From an uncultured Bacilli bacterium (lineage in GTDB: Bacteria > Bacillota_I > Bacilli_A > RF39 > UBA660): a stretch of 49,638 nucleotides of DNA. Both the position numbers and the translations under genes were made by a program. Below, piece after piece: positions 40,482 through 49,592 of the stretch; the first letter of the stretch is position 1, and each line of letters starts with the position of its first letter. The stretch lies in contig CANQCI010000007.1 in the NCBI GenBank assembly GCA_947589675.1, positions 1-49,638 on the forward strand, read 5' to 3'. The notes beneath the pieces were generated by a model. That model worked only from the letters and a program-made list of their open reading frames with translations, was not told the DNA's origin and did not search any database.

Positions 40482-42254
40482 TTACATAACTCTTTTAAAC
40501 ATTTTTTCTAATTCATAATTCGTATACTTCATTATGGATGGTCTTCCATGACAACAGTTATACGGATTATCACATTTAACTAAGTCATCTAATAATTTCT
40601 TCATTTGTTCCATTGATAAATGTTCATTTGCCTTAACACTCATTTTACAACTAACCATTTTGGCCATACTATCTAAAAATTTATCTTTATTAAAACCTTT
40701 AGCACTACTAATAACTAAATCTATTATGGAACGAATATTTTCTTCTTCAAAGCCTTCTTTTAACCATGAGGGATGTTCTTTAATAATAATAGTATTAATA
40801 CCAAAGTCTTCTATTTTAAAACCAAGTTCTTCTAAAACGCTTTTATTTTCCATTAAAGCTAAATAATCACTATTATTTAATTCAATATTTATAGGGATTA
40901 ACAAAGGAATAATATTTACTTGTTGTTCTTGGATTTTTTTCGTAACCATTTCATAGTTAATCCGCTCATGGACAGCATGTTGATCGAAAATAAACATCCC
41001 ATCTTCATTCTCGGCGATAATATAAGTGCCATGGACTTGCCCCACGGGGGTAAATTTTAGCTTTTTAAATTCTTCATTCTTAATAATTTTAACGTCTCCC
41101 ACCGAAGCATTTAAATCAAGGCGAGTTTGAATAATGGGAGCATCCGGTAAATCATCAGGTGGTAAAACTTTTGCTTTGGGAGAATCTTCATAATGATATA
41201 AACTCCGAGGATCTATAAAGTTATCTTTTATATCATTTTTTTCTTCTTCATAAATAGCACTAGGAATAAGTAAATTTTTATATAAAACATCTTTAATTGT
41301 TTCATAAATTAATTTGGTTAAATCTTCCATTTTACTCATTTTAATATCTTGTTTAGTCGGATGAATATTAACATCAACTAAAGTGGGATCAGTTTCAATA
41401 TTAATAACCACAATCGGGTAAAACCCCTCATGCTTATAAGTATCATATGCATCATTAATACTTCTATTTATTTCCACATTCCTGACTACCCGATTATTCA
41501 CAAATGTATGAAAATGATTTCTATTCTTCTTTAAAATACTTGGTTTAGAAACAAAACCACTTATCACAAAATCATCATTACTATTTTTTATTTCTAACAT
41601 ATTACTTGAAACATTTAATCCATAAATTTCATGGATTACTTTTAATAAATTACCACTTCCACTAGTTTTAACAATAACTTTTTCATTATTACTTAAAGTA
41701 AAAGCAATATCGGGATTAGCTAAAGCTAGTTTTTCTAAAAAAGAAACACAATTATTTAACTCTGTTATTTCACTTTTTAAATATTTTAACCGAGCTGGCG
41801 TATTATAAAACAAATTAGTTACCGTAATACTTGTCCCTTTTTTAGCTTGATCTTTACTTACTTCTAATAATTTTCCCCCTTTTATATGAACACATGTTCC
41901 TACTTCCCCTTGGGAGGTATGCATAAAAACCTCAGCAACACTCGCAATACTAGCTAAAGCTTCGCCTCGAAAGCCTAGGGTTTCAATAAAAAATAAATCA
42001 TCATCTTTATAAATCTTACTAGTAGCATGTCTTAAAAAAGCTAACTTGGCATCTTCCTCATCCATACCAATTCCATTATCAATGACTTCAATTTTACTAA
42101 GTCCCCCATCTTCCAAATTAATTTTAATAATATTACCCTCAGCATCAATTGCATTTTCGACAAGTTCCTTAAGGACGGAGGCACACTTTTCAACTACCTC
42201 ACCCGCGGCAATCTTATTTGCTAAAAGCTCATCCATGACTCTAATTTTACTCAT
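40482..42254 (-). CDS. mutL: DNA mismatch repair protein MutL (endonuclease type)
   Basis: 590 residues. GHKL ATPase motifs are all present: ENAIDA, DNGIGM, the GFRGEALASIASV lid and the DVNIHPTKQD segment. The C-terminal dimerisation domain has DQHAVHERINYE, the DQHA(x2)E(x4)E endonuclease motif found in Gram-positive MutL, plus CDNPYNCCHGRP. So it should nick DNA itself, as in bacteria without MutH. I start at the ATG at 42254, six bases after AGGTGG; it overlaps the yqeH stop by eight bases. mutS is not in the window. Confidence 0.96.
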   Translation of the reverse strand: MSKIRVMDELLANKIAAGEVVEKCASVLKELVENAIDAEGNIIKINLEDGGLSKIEVIDNGIGMDEEDAKLAFLRHATSKIYKDDDLFFIETLGFRGEALASIASVAEVFMHTSQGEVGTCVHIKGGKLLEVSKDQAKKGTSITVTNLFYNTPARLKYLKSEITELNNCVSFLEKLALANPDIAFTLSNNEKVIVKTSGSGNLLKVIHEIYGLNVSSNMLEIKNSNDDFVISGFVSKPSILKKNRNHFHTFVNNRVVRNVEINRSINDAYDTYKHEGFYPIVVINIETDPTLVDVNIHPTKQDIKMSKMEDLTKLIYETIKDVLYKNLLIPSAIYEEEKNDIKDNFIDPRSLYHYEDSPKAKVLPPDDLPDAPIIQTRLDLNASVGDVKIIKNEEFKKLKFTPVGQVHGTYIIAENEDGMFIFDQHAVHERINYEMVTKKIQEQQVNIIPLLIPINIELNNSDYLALMENKSVLEELGFKIEDFGINTIIIKEHPSWLKEGFEEENIRSIIDLVISSAKGFNKDKFLDSMAKMVSCKMSVKANEHLSMEQMKKLLDDLVKCDNPYNCCHGRPSIMKYTNYELEKMFKRVM

Positions 42255-43173
42255 TAGAACCACCTACAATACTTTCTCTTACTTCAATTAATTCTCTTGG
42301 AATATTAAAATTTATTAGACAACCTTTTTTAACATTAATAAAACCTAATCCCTTAATAATAAAATCAACATTATTGTCAACCTTTAACTGATTATTAAAA
42401 TCTTCCTCACATCTTCTTTTTTCCACTTTTACATTATTATTAATATACATCGTTAAATTATTATCAATATCCATATTTAAATTAATATTTAAAAACTTTA
42501 AATAATACTTATTTTTTAATTGATAACTAAGGGGTTTAACTATTCCCTTCGGACTCATGCCATCAATAAAGCTACTTGAAACAAAGCCTGGGGCATCAAT
42601 AATCGTAAAGTTATCAAAGTGCATCGGAATAAAATCAAGAGTAGTATTACAATTTTTACTAACGGTAATATTGGCACCAATTAAATGATTTATTAAACTA
42701 GATTTCCCCGAGTTAGTTAAACCGACAAAAAAGACTTGTTTCTTATCCTTAATAATATTTTTTAAATAATCTAAATTCTCTTTAGTCTTAACACTACTAA
42801 AAATAATATCTTCTTTGATATCATATAATTTTTTAACTTTTTTTAATAATTTATCTTTAATAATATTTTTCGGAATAACATCGGCTTTCGTAATAACTAA
42901 CATCTTTGGTAATTCAATACTTTTAAATAAATCAATAACTTCTTCATAAATATTTAAAAAATCTACCAAGAAAAACACAAATCCTCCCTTGGAATTAATC
43001 CGAGCTAATAATTCTTTATTATTTATTTTTATATCGGCATCAATTTTCGCATTATAATGTGTTATTTTAAAACATCTTTCACAATAATCTTTTTCCATAT
43101 CTGGTGTATACCCTAAAGTATAAGGACTCTTACTTTGCAAAGTAATGCCACACCCTAAACATTTCTTAATCAT
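42247..43173 (-). CDS. yqeH: YqeH-type circularly permuted GTPase
   Basis: 308 residues. The N-terminal zinc ribbon CLGCG...CERCF is followed by the permuted G-domain: G4 (ITKAD, ~93-97) before G1 (GLTNSGKSS, ~151-159), then the G3-like DAPGF. A C-terminal beta/RNA-binding region ends in PRELIEVRES. YqeH assists 30S ribosome assembly. It is shorter than the ~366 residues usual in Bacillus, mainly at the C-terminus. It overlaps yqeG by eight bases and mutL by eight bases, indicating tight translational coupling. Confidence 0.92.
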   Translation of the reverse strand: MIKKCLGCGITLQSKSPYTLGYTPDMEKDYCERCFKITHYNAKIDADIKINNKELLARINSKGGFVFFLVDFLNIYEEVIDLFKSIELPKMLVITKADVIPKNIIKDKLLKKVKKLYDIKEDIIFSSVKTKENLDYLKNIIKDKKQVFFVGLTNSGKSSLINHLIGANITVSKNCNTTLDFIPMHFDNFTIIDAPGFVSSSFIDGMSPKGIVKPLSYQLKNKYYLKFLNINLNMDIDNNLTMYINNNVKVEKRRCEEDFNNQLKVDNNVDFIIKGLGFINVKKGCLINFNIPRELIEVRESIVGGSNE

Positions 43174-43684
43174 AATATTCCCCCATTATCAAAATATCTT
43201 TCTTCGCTAATTTTTTTAAGATAAATCTTTCAAAGAACCGATTTATCTTTGTAGGTAGTATTTCGCATCGAGCAATAGGATTAACTAAAATACTTGTTAA
43301 TTCCATGCGATTAGCCCCATAGATATCAGTAAGTAATTGATCACCTATACAAGCTACTTCACTTACTTTATATTTATATAACTGTAATATCTTTTTATAT
43401 TTTTTCTTTAATGGTTTATGACTACTAAAAGCCACATCAACATTTAGTTTTTCTTTAAAAGGTCTTAATCTTTTTTTATTACTATTGGATATAATAATTA
43501 CTTTAAAATCATTTTCTAAAACGGAAAATAATTCCTTTAGTTTTAAATCTGGTTCTAAAGTTTTATATGACACACAAGTATTATCTAAATCAAATAATAA
43601 ACATTTAATACCATTCTTTTTTAACTTCTGATAATTTATTGTATAAATACTTTTTTGATAAACATCTGGTATAAATTTATCCAC
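43166..43684 (-). CDS. yqeG: YqeG family HAD phosphatase
   Basis: 172 residues. HAD motif 1 LLFDLDNTCV (~30-39), motif 2 IIISNSNKKR, a lysine region (SHKPLKKKYKK) and motif 4 GDQLLTDIYGANR. This is the YqeG (HAD IIIA) pattern; the genes adjoin in many Firmicutes. The substrate is not settled. The start is GTG at 43684, fitting the family N-terminus (MxKFxPDxYxxSI). First gene of the yqeG-yqeH-mutL-unknown-yceD-rpmF run. Confidence 0.9.
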   Translation of the reverse strand: MDKFIPDVYQKSIYTINYQKLKKNGIKCLLFDLDNTCVSYKTLEPDLKLKELFSVLENDFKVIIISNSNKKRLRPFKEKLNVDVAFSSHKPLKKKYKKILQLYKYKVSEVACIGDQLLTDIYGANRMELTSILVNPIARCEILPTKINRFFERFILKKLAKKDILIMGEYYD

Positions 43685-43707
43685 TTTATCACATCCAAAC
43701 TAATTAA

Positions 43708-43716
43708 ATTATATCA
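43708..43716 (-). promoter_or_regulatory. Extended -10 promoter of the yqeG operon
   Basis: TGATATAAT on the minus strand, 23 nt before the GTG start of yqeG. The -35 region is weak. Confidence 0.55.
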
Positions 43717-43741
43717 TCTATTTATAAAAAGAACTACAATA

Positions 43742-43773
43742 GAAAAAGGAATTTACAGTAATTGTAAATCCTT
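43742..43773 (-). terminator. Terminator of lectin protein gene 2
   Basis: Minus-strand stem AAGGATTTACA/TGTAAATTCCTT (one mismatch) followed by T, overlapping the stop codon. Confidence 0.75.
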
Positions 43774-46168
43774 ATACAACAATTCTAAAGGGGTGATCAA
43801 CATCACCAAGTGAGTCATCTGCTTTGACTTGGACATCGGAGTTAAGATAAAAGGCTGGACGTACCACGTACGCATATTGGTGAACGTAGCTGGTGTACAC
43901 ATTCCCGCGGATGGCGACATAGTACGCATTGGCATAGCTGCTGGAGTGGCGTGAAATTGTCCATTCCTCAACACTATTATATAACCAGTTATTTTCTTGG
44001 TTACTATTACCATCATTATCATAATCATATAATTGTGATGCCCAACTATTTTGTTCGCTTGCAAATCCATAGTCCGAAGCATACATCAAACCGATTTGTG
44101 CGGGTACTGTTGGGGTTGAGTTTATTTCTGCATCATACATTACTTTTGGAGTTACCATTTCTGTACTATGTCCTCCCACATGCCACGTTGTTGTTGCTAT
44201 TTTATTTGTCCACGTTGTACCCAAATTAGTTAAATAACCTCCATTTAACGCTTTATATAAGCTACTGGTACTCCATGTATTATCAGCTGCTGTTTGATTC
44301 CATTTAAATCCATCTGTTGGATATGCTTTTACTCTTTTTATCCTATCTATATTACCTCCTTTTATTGGCGTGCCATCACTAGATATTCCCAATTCAGCGC
44401 TGGTTATATATTCCGATTTTATTAATTTGACTTGATTATTAAATACACCAATTATCCGATATAAATTAGTATCGGGACAAGTATTTACTTTACCATTGTT
44501 ATAATCTTCACTACCATTTCCAAAACAAACAAAATTATTTGGATTATTTCCGGAATAACGATAGCTATTATCTTGAGCACCAATCGTATCGTGTTTAGCT
44601 AATGTTCCTAAACCAACATTCTTTTTATTTTTAGATGCTAAATTAGTTACACATGTTGCTAAATTTCCATCACTTGGACATGAGTTAGTTAAAGTATATA
44701 CTTGTTCTTCTATACTTACTCTACAAGCTTTATCACTTGTTACATTACTAGCTGTTAATGTTGCATTATTATTACTTAAAACACAATCCCCCTCTGTTAC
44801 TTTAGCGGTTGCTATATCATAACCAGCACTTGCTGTTATTGCAAAAGTTGCCGTACCATTTTCGACAACTGTTGTGCTAGGTGGAGTGGATGTTCCGCCT
44901 GTTACTTGGACATTTACCGTAAATGGTGTTGTCATTTCAGATTTATCAAAACTATTGGTGGCTTCTTTATTTAATTCATCTCGAGCTGTTACCTGAATTT
45001 TATAGGTATTGCCAGCTTTTAAACCAGTAAATTCAAATGTATCACTTTCTTGCCAGTGCCATTCTCTATAAGTTTCATGATTTTCTATTTTAAATCCGAA
45101 CTCAGTAACATTCTTAGTTCCATTTAATGCTGTTGCTTTAACTTTAATAGTGTTATGAGTTTTTTCACTAACACTGACATCTGTTATTTGAACTCTTTTA
45201 TATTCATCAGTTTTGATGATAGCTGTTTTAACATTACTTCTTATTCCTTGAACATCTTTGGAATAGGCATAAACTTTATAATTTTGATTATCTTTTAAGG
45301 AAACTCCATCACACTCAGTAAAAACATGAGTTGCTTCTGTAGTTTCAACATAAGTTGGTTCTAATTCTTCAGCTATACTCATAATTTTTGCCATTTCAGG
45401 TTCTTCAATTGTTTCTTCAATGGCATAATAATATTTATCTATTTCTTCGGTATGATTTTCGTTTTCTAGTAAACTAATAGTTATACTTTCATAGTTTTTA
45501 GAGGTTTCGGCAATACTGTTTATTTCAGGCATTACATAAGTTTCTTTTTCATCAGTAGTTATAAGGACTTTCCCTGAAAAAGTTTTACCTGTATTTTTTT
45601 GTTGGTCAGCTTCTAAATTTCTTAAAGTTACCTCAAAGTTCCAAGTTTCTTCTTTACCATCAGCACTACTAGCTTTAATTTCATCTTTATAAACCACTTT
45701 AAAAGCACCACGTCTTTTGGTTATATCAAAACCTTGTAATGTTTCATCGTATATTAATCCATCAATATTTTTTATCTCAGTTTCATCGGGGTCAGTTACT
45801 TTTAAAAGTAATTCAACTTCATTTGGTTCAGTTGAATAAGTAAAATCATTTTCATCAATAATAAAATAGACATTATAATAATCGGTTGCATCATTCGTCG
45901 TATTATTTGGTACTAACTTAGCTGTGGCTGTCGTACTTCCCATTTTATCTCCAGCGGTTTGATAGAAATCATCTGACGAGGCGGTAATATTGATTGGGGT
46001 GCCGACCTTAAAAGTGAGTGAGTCAGTTGTTCCTGCTCCAACTTCAATCTCCGCACTCCCACCAGTTCCCTTTTGGGCGGCAAAATAAGCATAAGTAGCA
46101 CTTATCACTGTAATTAACAATAAGAAAAGAGCGATAATAGTGCTTGTCGTTCTTTTTTTAGTTTCCAT
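43772..46168 (-). CDS. SipW-type surface protein with C-terminal lectin-like DGR target domain (2)
   Basis: 798 residues. The signal segment ends SATYAYFAAQ (SipW/TasA type). Then a TasA-like module (about 25-205), fibronectin-like domains to about 410, one VTGGTSTPPSTTVV repeat with a cysteine pair, and the same C-terminal domain as the protein at 35686 (SYRYSGNNPNNFVCFGNG, LYRIIGVFNNQVKLIKSEYI, WHVGGHS, EEWTISR, VVRPAFYLN). Residues 740-771 correspond to the variable block VR2. Compared with its paralogue it lacks one fibronectin-like unit and one repeat. It lies between cdsA-rseP and the yqeG operon with its own terminator. No reverse transcriptase is nearby. Confidence 0.75.
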   Translation of the reverse strand: METKKRTTSTIIALFLLLITVISATYAYFAAQKGTGGSAEIEVGAGTTDSLTFKVGTPINITASSDDFYQTAGDKMGSTTATAKLVPNNTTNDATDYYNVYFIIDENDFTYSTEPNEVELLLKVTDPDETEIKNIDGLIYDETLQGFDITKRRGAFKVVYKDEIKASSADGKEETWNFEVTLRNLEADQQKNTGKTFSGKVLITTDEKETYVMPEINSIAETSKNYESITISLLENENHTEEIDKYYYAIEETIEEPEMAKIMSIAEELEPTYVETTEATHVFTECDGVSLKDNQNYKVYAYSKDVQGIRSNVKTAIIKTDEYKRVQITDVSVSEKTHNTIKVKATALNGTKNVTEFGFKIENHETYREWHWQESDTFEFTGLKAGNTYKIQVTARDELNKEATNSFDKSEMTTPFTVNVQVTGGTSTPPSTTVVENGTATFAITASAGYDIATAKVTEGDCVLSNNNATLTASNVTSDKACRVSIEEQVYTLTNSCPSDGNLATCVTNLASKNKKNVGLGTLAKHDTIGAQDNSYRYSGNNPNNFVCFGNGSEDYNNGKVNTCPDTNLYRIIGVFNNQVKLIKSEYITSAELGISSDGTPIKGGNIDRIKRVKAYPTDGFKWNQTAADNTWSTSSLYKALNGGYLTNLGTTWTNKIATTTWHVGGHSTEMVTPKVMYDAEINSTPTVPAQIGLMYASDYGFASEQNSWASQLYDYDNDGNSNQENNWLYNSVEEWTISRHSSSYANAYYVAIRGNVYTSYVHQYAYVVRPAFYLNSDVQVKADDSLGDVDHPFRIVV
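43856..43951 (-). repeat. DGR-type variable repeat VR2
   Basis: 32 codons, 55% GC (53 of 96 by count), residues 740-771. Gap-free partner of VR1: 39 of 96 positions differ, split 13/19/7 over codon positions 1/2/3. 20 of 32 residues change. Only four of the 57 shared positions are adenine, as expected if adenines of a common template are the mutated sites. Confidence 0.82.
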
Positions 46169-46271
46169 AAATTAAAATCCCTTACTTTCCCTTTTATTAT
46201 ATATATCCAATCAAGTACTAAATTGCTTTGTTGACTTAAAGTTTACTAATTTTTTTAATTATTAGATTATT

Positions 46272-46302
46272 AAAAAATAACCTTGGGTTTTACCCCAAGA
46301 TT
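46272..46302 (-). terminator. Terminator of cdsA-rseP
   Basis: Minus-strand stem AATCTTGGG/CCCAAGGTT with a short loop, followed by ATTTTTT, immediately after the rseP stop. Confidence 0.88.
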
Positions 46303-46304
46303 AC

Positions 46305-47354
46305 TTAAAATAGTTTAATTATATCATGAATAGTTATGACCACCATGAGAATTAAAAGTAAAATGAAACCAACAGCATGACAAGCATTTTCAAATTTGGA
46401 ATCAACCGGACTTCCTTTGATTTTTTCAATTGCCACAAATAAGATATGTCCACCATCAAAGGCTGGGAATGGTAAGATATTAATGAAGCCTACATTAATT
46501 GACAAGAAAGCAATTAAATAAACTATATAATCTATTCCATAACCAACTGATTCATCTACGACTTCATAAATACCAACCGGGCCTGATAAAGCATTAAGCG
46601 AAATTTTACCTGTTACTAAACCTTTAATAGTAAGCCACATTGAATGAATTATACTTCCAAACTTTTGAAAAGAATACTTAAGAGAACCAAAGAAACCATG
46701 GAGTTCTGTTTGTTTTACTTGAACCCCAAATAAGTTAGATTCAGTTCCATCTTCATTTTTAACTTTTTCTGGAGTTACCTTATATTCTTCCACTTTCCCA
46801 TCTTGATGTTTAATTTCAAAAGTATAATAACTATTTTTATTTTTCATATATAAAACGATTTGAGCAACATCCCAACTATTAATGTTATAGCCATTAATCG
46901 CTGTTATCCGGTCTCCTGCTACAATACCCGCTTTAGCCATTGGGGAATCTTCCATCGTACTTTCCACCACCGGTTCTAAACTATTTCCACCCCAGATTAA
47001 AGCACTAAAGAATAATAAAACAATAGCTAAAATAAAATTATTCATAACCCCTGCGGCTAAAACAATAATTCTTTGCCACCATGGTTTATTACATAGATAA
47101 GCATCTTTTTTTAGTTTTTCACCATCTTCATAAACTTCCCCCGCCATGGCAACAAAACCACCAATAGGCACGGCTCTAATATTATAGTCTATTTTATCTT
47201 TTCCTTTATGACTAAAGATAACGGGTCCCATCCCAATCGAAAATTCATAAATATGAACTTTAAAGAACTTAGCCCACAAAAAATGTCCTAGCTCATGAAC
47301 TAAAATTATTAATCCTAAAATAAATATTAATAATAATACTGATACAATCCACAT
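46305..47354 (-). CDS. rseP: Site-2 (intramembrane) metalloprotease RseP
   Basis: 349 residues. The first helix carries HELGH (20-24), the zinc motif. A PDZ domain follows (about 115-200: MAKAGIVAGDRITAINGYNI), then GPVGIYEVV and the last catalytic segment NILPFPAFDGGHI (aspartate ligand). Four membrane helices are expected. It cleaves membrane anchors such as anti-sigma factors and remnant signal peptides. A strong SD (AAGGAGG) lies before the ATG, and the gene is 12 nt from cdsA, the usual partner. Confidence 0.95.
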   Translation of the reverse strand: MWIVSVLLLIFILGLIILVHELGHFLWAKFFKVHIYEFSIGMGPVIFSHKGKDKIDYNIRAVPIGGFVAMAGEVYEDGEKLKKDAYLCNKPWWQRIIVLAAGVMNNFILAIVLLFFSALIWGGNSLEPVVESTMEDSPMAKAGIVAGDRITAINGYNINSWDVAQIVLYMKNKNSYYTFEIKHQDGKVEEYKVTPEKVKNEDGTESNLFGVQVKQTELHGFFGSLKYSFQKFGSIIHSMWLTIKGLVTGKISLNALSGPVGIYEVVDESVGYGIDYIVYLIAFLSINVGFINILPFPAFDGGHILFVAIEKIKGSPVDSKFENACHAVGFILLLILMVVITIHDIIKLF

Positions 47355-47366
47355 ACCTATTCCTCC

Positions 47367-48158
47367 TTATATCCACATTAAAATAGCTACATAGGCAATT
47401 ACACAAAATATTATACTATCTAACCTATCTAATATACCACCATGTCCTGGCATAATATTGGAAAAATCTTTAATATTATTTTCTCTTTTAATTTTACTAA
47501 ATATTAAATCCCCCATTTGTCCAACAATCGATAATAATGCATTAACTACAATTAACATGATATGAAATTTACCAACAAATATAATATAAAATATTGTTGA
47601 AAATAAAGTACTTACTCCTAAACCTATTAAAGCCCCTTCTTTAGTTTTATTGGGACTAATATTCGGACATAATTTATTTTTACCAAACATTCTTCCTCCC
47701 AGATAAGCAAAAATATCAGTTATCATAGGAATTAATATTAAATATAAAAATAAATCTAAGCCTCGCATCCGCATAACAATGATAATATTAAAGGATAAGC
47801 CAATAAATATCGTTGCTGCCAGTAAATAAAAAGCATCTTGCGAAGTATACTCATCCTTTTTATAAAAAATAATTGGGATAAAAAACATTAATATAATTGT
47901 GAGTAAAGTTTGATAACTTATACCATACGTAATAGATGATTCACGCATATTACTTATTACCATAAAACATATGGCTATCATTCCCATTAATAACATCATA
48001 TTAGGAAACTTATGATGAGATTTTTTTAATTCTACTATTTCTTTAAAAGCTAAAAAAGCCACAATGCTTGTGCCAATTATAAAGGGATATCCCCCCAATA
48101 TAATAAGAGGCACCACAATTATCAAAGCAATTAAAGCACTTTTAATTCTTTTCTTCAA
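47367..48158 (-). CDS. cdsA: Phosphatidate cytidylyltransferase
   Basis: 263 residues with seven or eight membrane helices. The signature SKIKRENNIKDFSNIMPGHG, continuing GILDRLDS, near the C-terminus is the CDP-diglyceride synthetase motif. It converts phosphatidate and CTP to CDP-diacylglycerol, the precursor of phospholipids. The start is TTG at 48158 (KKRIKSALIAL), with AGGAG ten bases upstream; no ATG is available. Promoter 27 nt upstream, co-transcribed with rseP. Confidence 0.93.
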   Translation of the reverse strand: MKKRIKSALIALIIVVPLIILGGYPFIIGTSIVAFLAFKEIVELKKSHHKFPNMMLLMGMIAICFMVISNMRESSITYGISYQTLLTIILMFFIPIIFYKKDEYTSQDAFYLLAATIFIGLSFNIIIVMRMRGLDLFLYLILIPMITDIFAYLGGRMFGKNKLCPNISPNKTKEGALIGLGVSTLFSTIFYIIFVGKFHIMLIVVNALLSIVGQMGDLIFSKIKRENNIKDFSNIMPGHGGILDRLDSIIFCVIAYVAILMWI

Positions 48159-48184
48159 TTTATCTTTTCTCCTCTTCCATTATA

Positions 48185-48213
48185 AGTATACTATTATTAA
48201 TTAAGAATTGCAA
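48185..48213 (-). promoter_or_regulatory. Promoter of cdsA-rseP
   Basis: -35 TTGCAA, 17-nt spacer, -10 TATACT on the minus strand. Confidence 0.75.
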
Positions 48214-48236
48214 AAAATATTTTCCATAACAGAAAG

Positions 48237-48275
48237 GGTCAATGGGAATCATATTAATTCCCATTGACCTTTTTT
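48237..48275. terminator. 13-bp hairpin overlapping the 3' end of the AlbA-type gene
   Basis: GGTCAATGGGAAT (48237-48249) is the exact complement of 48257-48269, with a 7-nt loop. T6 follows on the plus strand. On the minus strand one arm is made of the last codons of the regulator gene and its TGA lies in the loop. T's after the stem are few on that strand. Confidence 0.7.
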
Positions 48276-49592
48276 ATTTGATCCAGTTCTTTTAATTATA
48301 TTTTTATCTTTTAAGCCCTTTAAATTTCTTGCAGTCGTAGTTATATTTACCCCTAAAGTTTGACTTATTTCTTGTTGGGTAATACTTGGATTATCTTTAA
48401 TTAGCTTTAAAATCCGTTCTTGGGTTTCAGTTAAGGAACTATTATTATTAACAATACTTCTAGGTGAATTTCCTAAATTTTCTCTTGATTTAAATCGGAA
48501 ATTAACTCTAATAAAATTATCACTAAATTCATAAACATCTTTACTATAAGATTTTAAAATTCTTCTGATTCCTGTTCCTAATTGTTCTACTAATTCTAAA
48601 TCTTTGAACACCCTCATTAATTCTGGATGAGTTGGAGCTGAAAAACCTTTTAAAAAGTCAGTTTCGGTTACATTAAAAGGTAAACCTCCTGTTGAAGATA
48701 TAGCAATATGGTCATTAAATATTTCAAACTTCGGAGGATTTTCCCTCTCCCATAGCGTATGACAAAAGGCATTAGTGATAGCTTCTTTTACCGAAACAAT
48801 ATCAAACATTTTAACTTCTTTTCGATCTTCACTAGTTATTTTCGTAAATGTTTTATTTATTTGTTCAAATTTATTAATAACATTCTTAGCTGCTTTAATT
48901 AAACAACAATATCCATATTCTTCACATTCAATCAAATCATAGGCATCATTACCGGAGTAAGTCGCTACTTTAATGGAAATATCGTTATCATCAGCCAAAA
49001 GATAAGCCAGATAATTATATTTTCCATCTTCCATGATAAGACCCAACTGATTTAAAAAATTATCATTAATTTTATATTTCTTTTCTTCATAAAATATTTT
49101 TAATTGAGAAAAAGATAAATCTTGAGTCGGAGATACAATATTATTTAAAGAATTTCTCGTTCTTTTAGCAAAAAATTCTTCAATTTGTTTTTGACTCATT
49201 TGTTCGCAAGACGCTCCCACTCTAATAAAACATCCTTCGGATGTCATACCTTTTTTTCTTAAATAATATGGCTTTTCATTTCCGCTAGCAATAATAATAT
49301 GTAAATATTTTTTACCATCATATTCTTTTACCTCTATATCATATAATCCAACTGTAAAAGGTAAAATATTATTTTTAATTCTATCTTTAACTGTTAATTG
49401 CAATTGATCAATATCATCAGCAATCCCAACTATTTCCCCTTTATCGGATACGCCAATATATAAATTACCACCATTAGCATTTAAAAAGCTTATTATTTCT
49501 TTTTCTAATTTTTCATTTAAAAGTTCCTTAAATTCATTTCTTGAATCTTCTATAAAATCTATGTCGAGTAGACGACTTCCATTCTTTTCCAT
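48249..49592 (-). CDS. AlbA/Schlafen-type ATP-binding transcriptional regulator
   Basis: 447 residues. The N-terminal AlbA_2 (Schlafen-like) domain includes ESxxxEFKE-like NEFKELLNEK, the FLNANGGNLYIGVSDKGEIVG segment and FIRVGAS. A GHKL-type ATPase remnant (about 270-380) has KEAITNAFCHTLW and GTGIRRI. The C-terminus (about 395-447) is a winged helix (ITQQEISQTLGVNITTTARN). The combination is widespread and annotated as putative DNA-binding regulator, sometimes defence-associated. An SD-like GGTGTTG precedes the ATG. Its own upstream region is cut by the window edge after 46 bases. Target genes cannot be told. Confidence 0.8.
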   Translation of the reverse strand: MEKNGSRLLDIDFIEDSRNEFKELLNEKLEKEIISFLNANGGNLYIGVSDKGEIVGIADDIDQLQLTVKDRIKNNILPFTVGLYDIEVKEYDGKKYLHIIIASGNEKPYYLRKKGMTSEGCFIRVGASCEQMSQKQIEEFFAKRTRNSLNNIVSPTQDLSFSQLKIFYEEKKYKINDNFLNQLGLIMEDGKYNYLAYLLADDNDISIKVATYSGNDAYDLIECEEYGYCCLIKAAKNVINKFEQINKTFTKITSEDRKEVKMFDIVSVKEAITNAFCHTLWERENPPKFEIFNDHIAISSTGGLPFNVTETDFLKGFSAPTHPELMRVFKDLELVEQLGTGIRRILKSYSKDVYEFSDNFIRVNFRFKSRENLGNSPRSIVNNNSSLTETQERILKLIKDNPSITQQEISQTLGVNITTTARNLKGLKDKNIIKRTGSNKKGQWELI

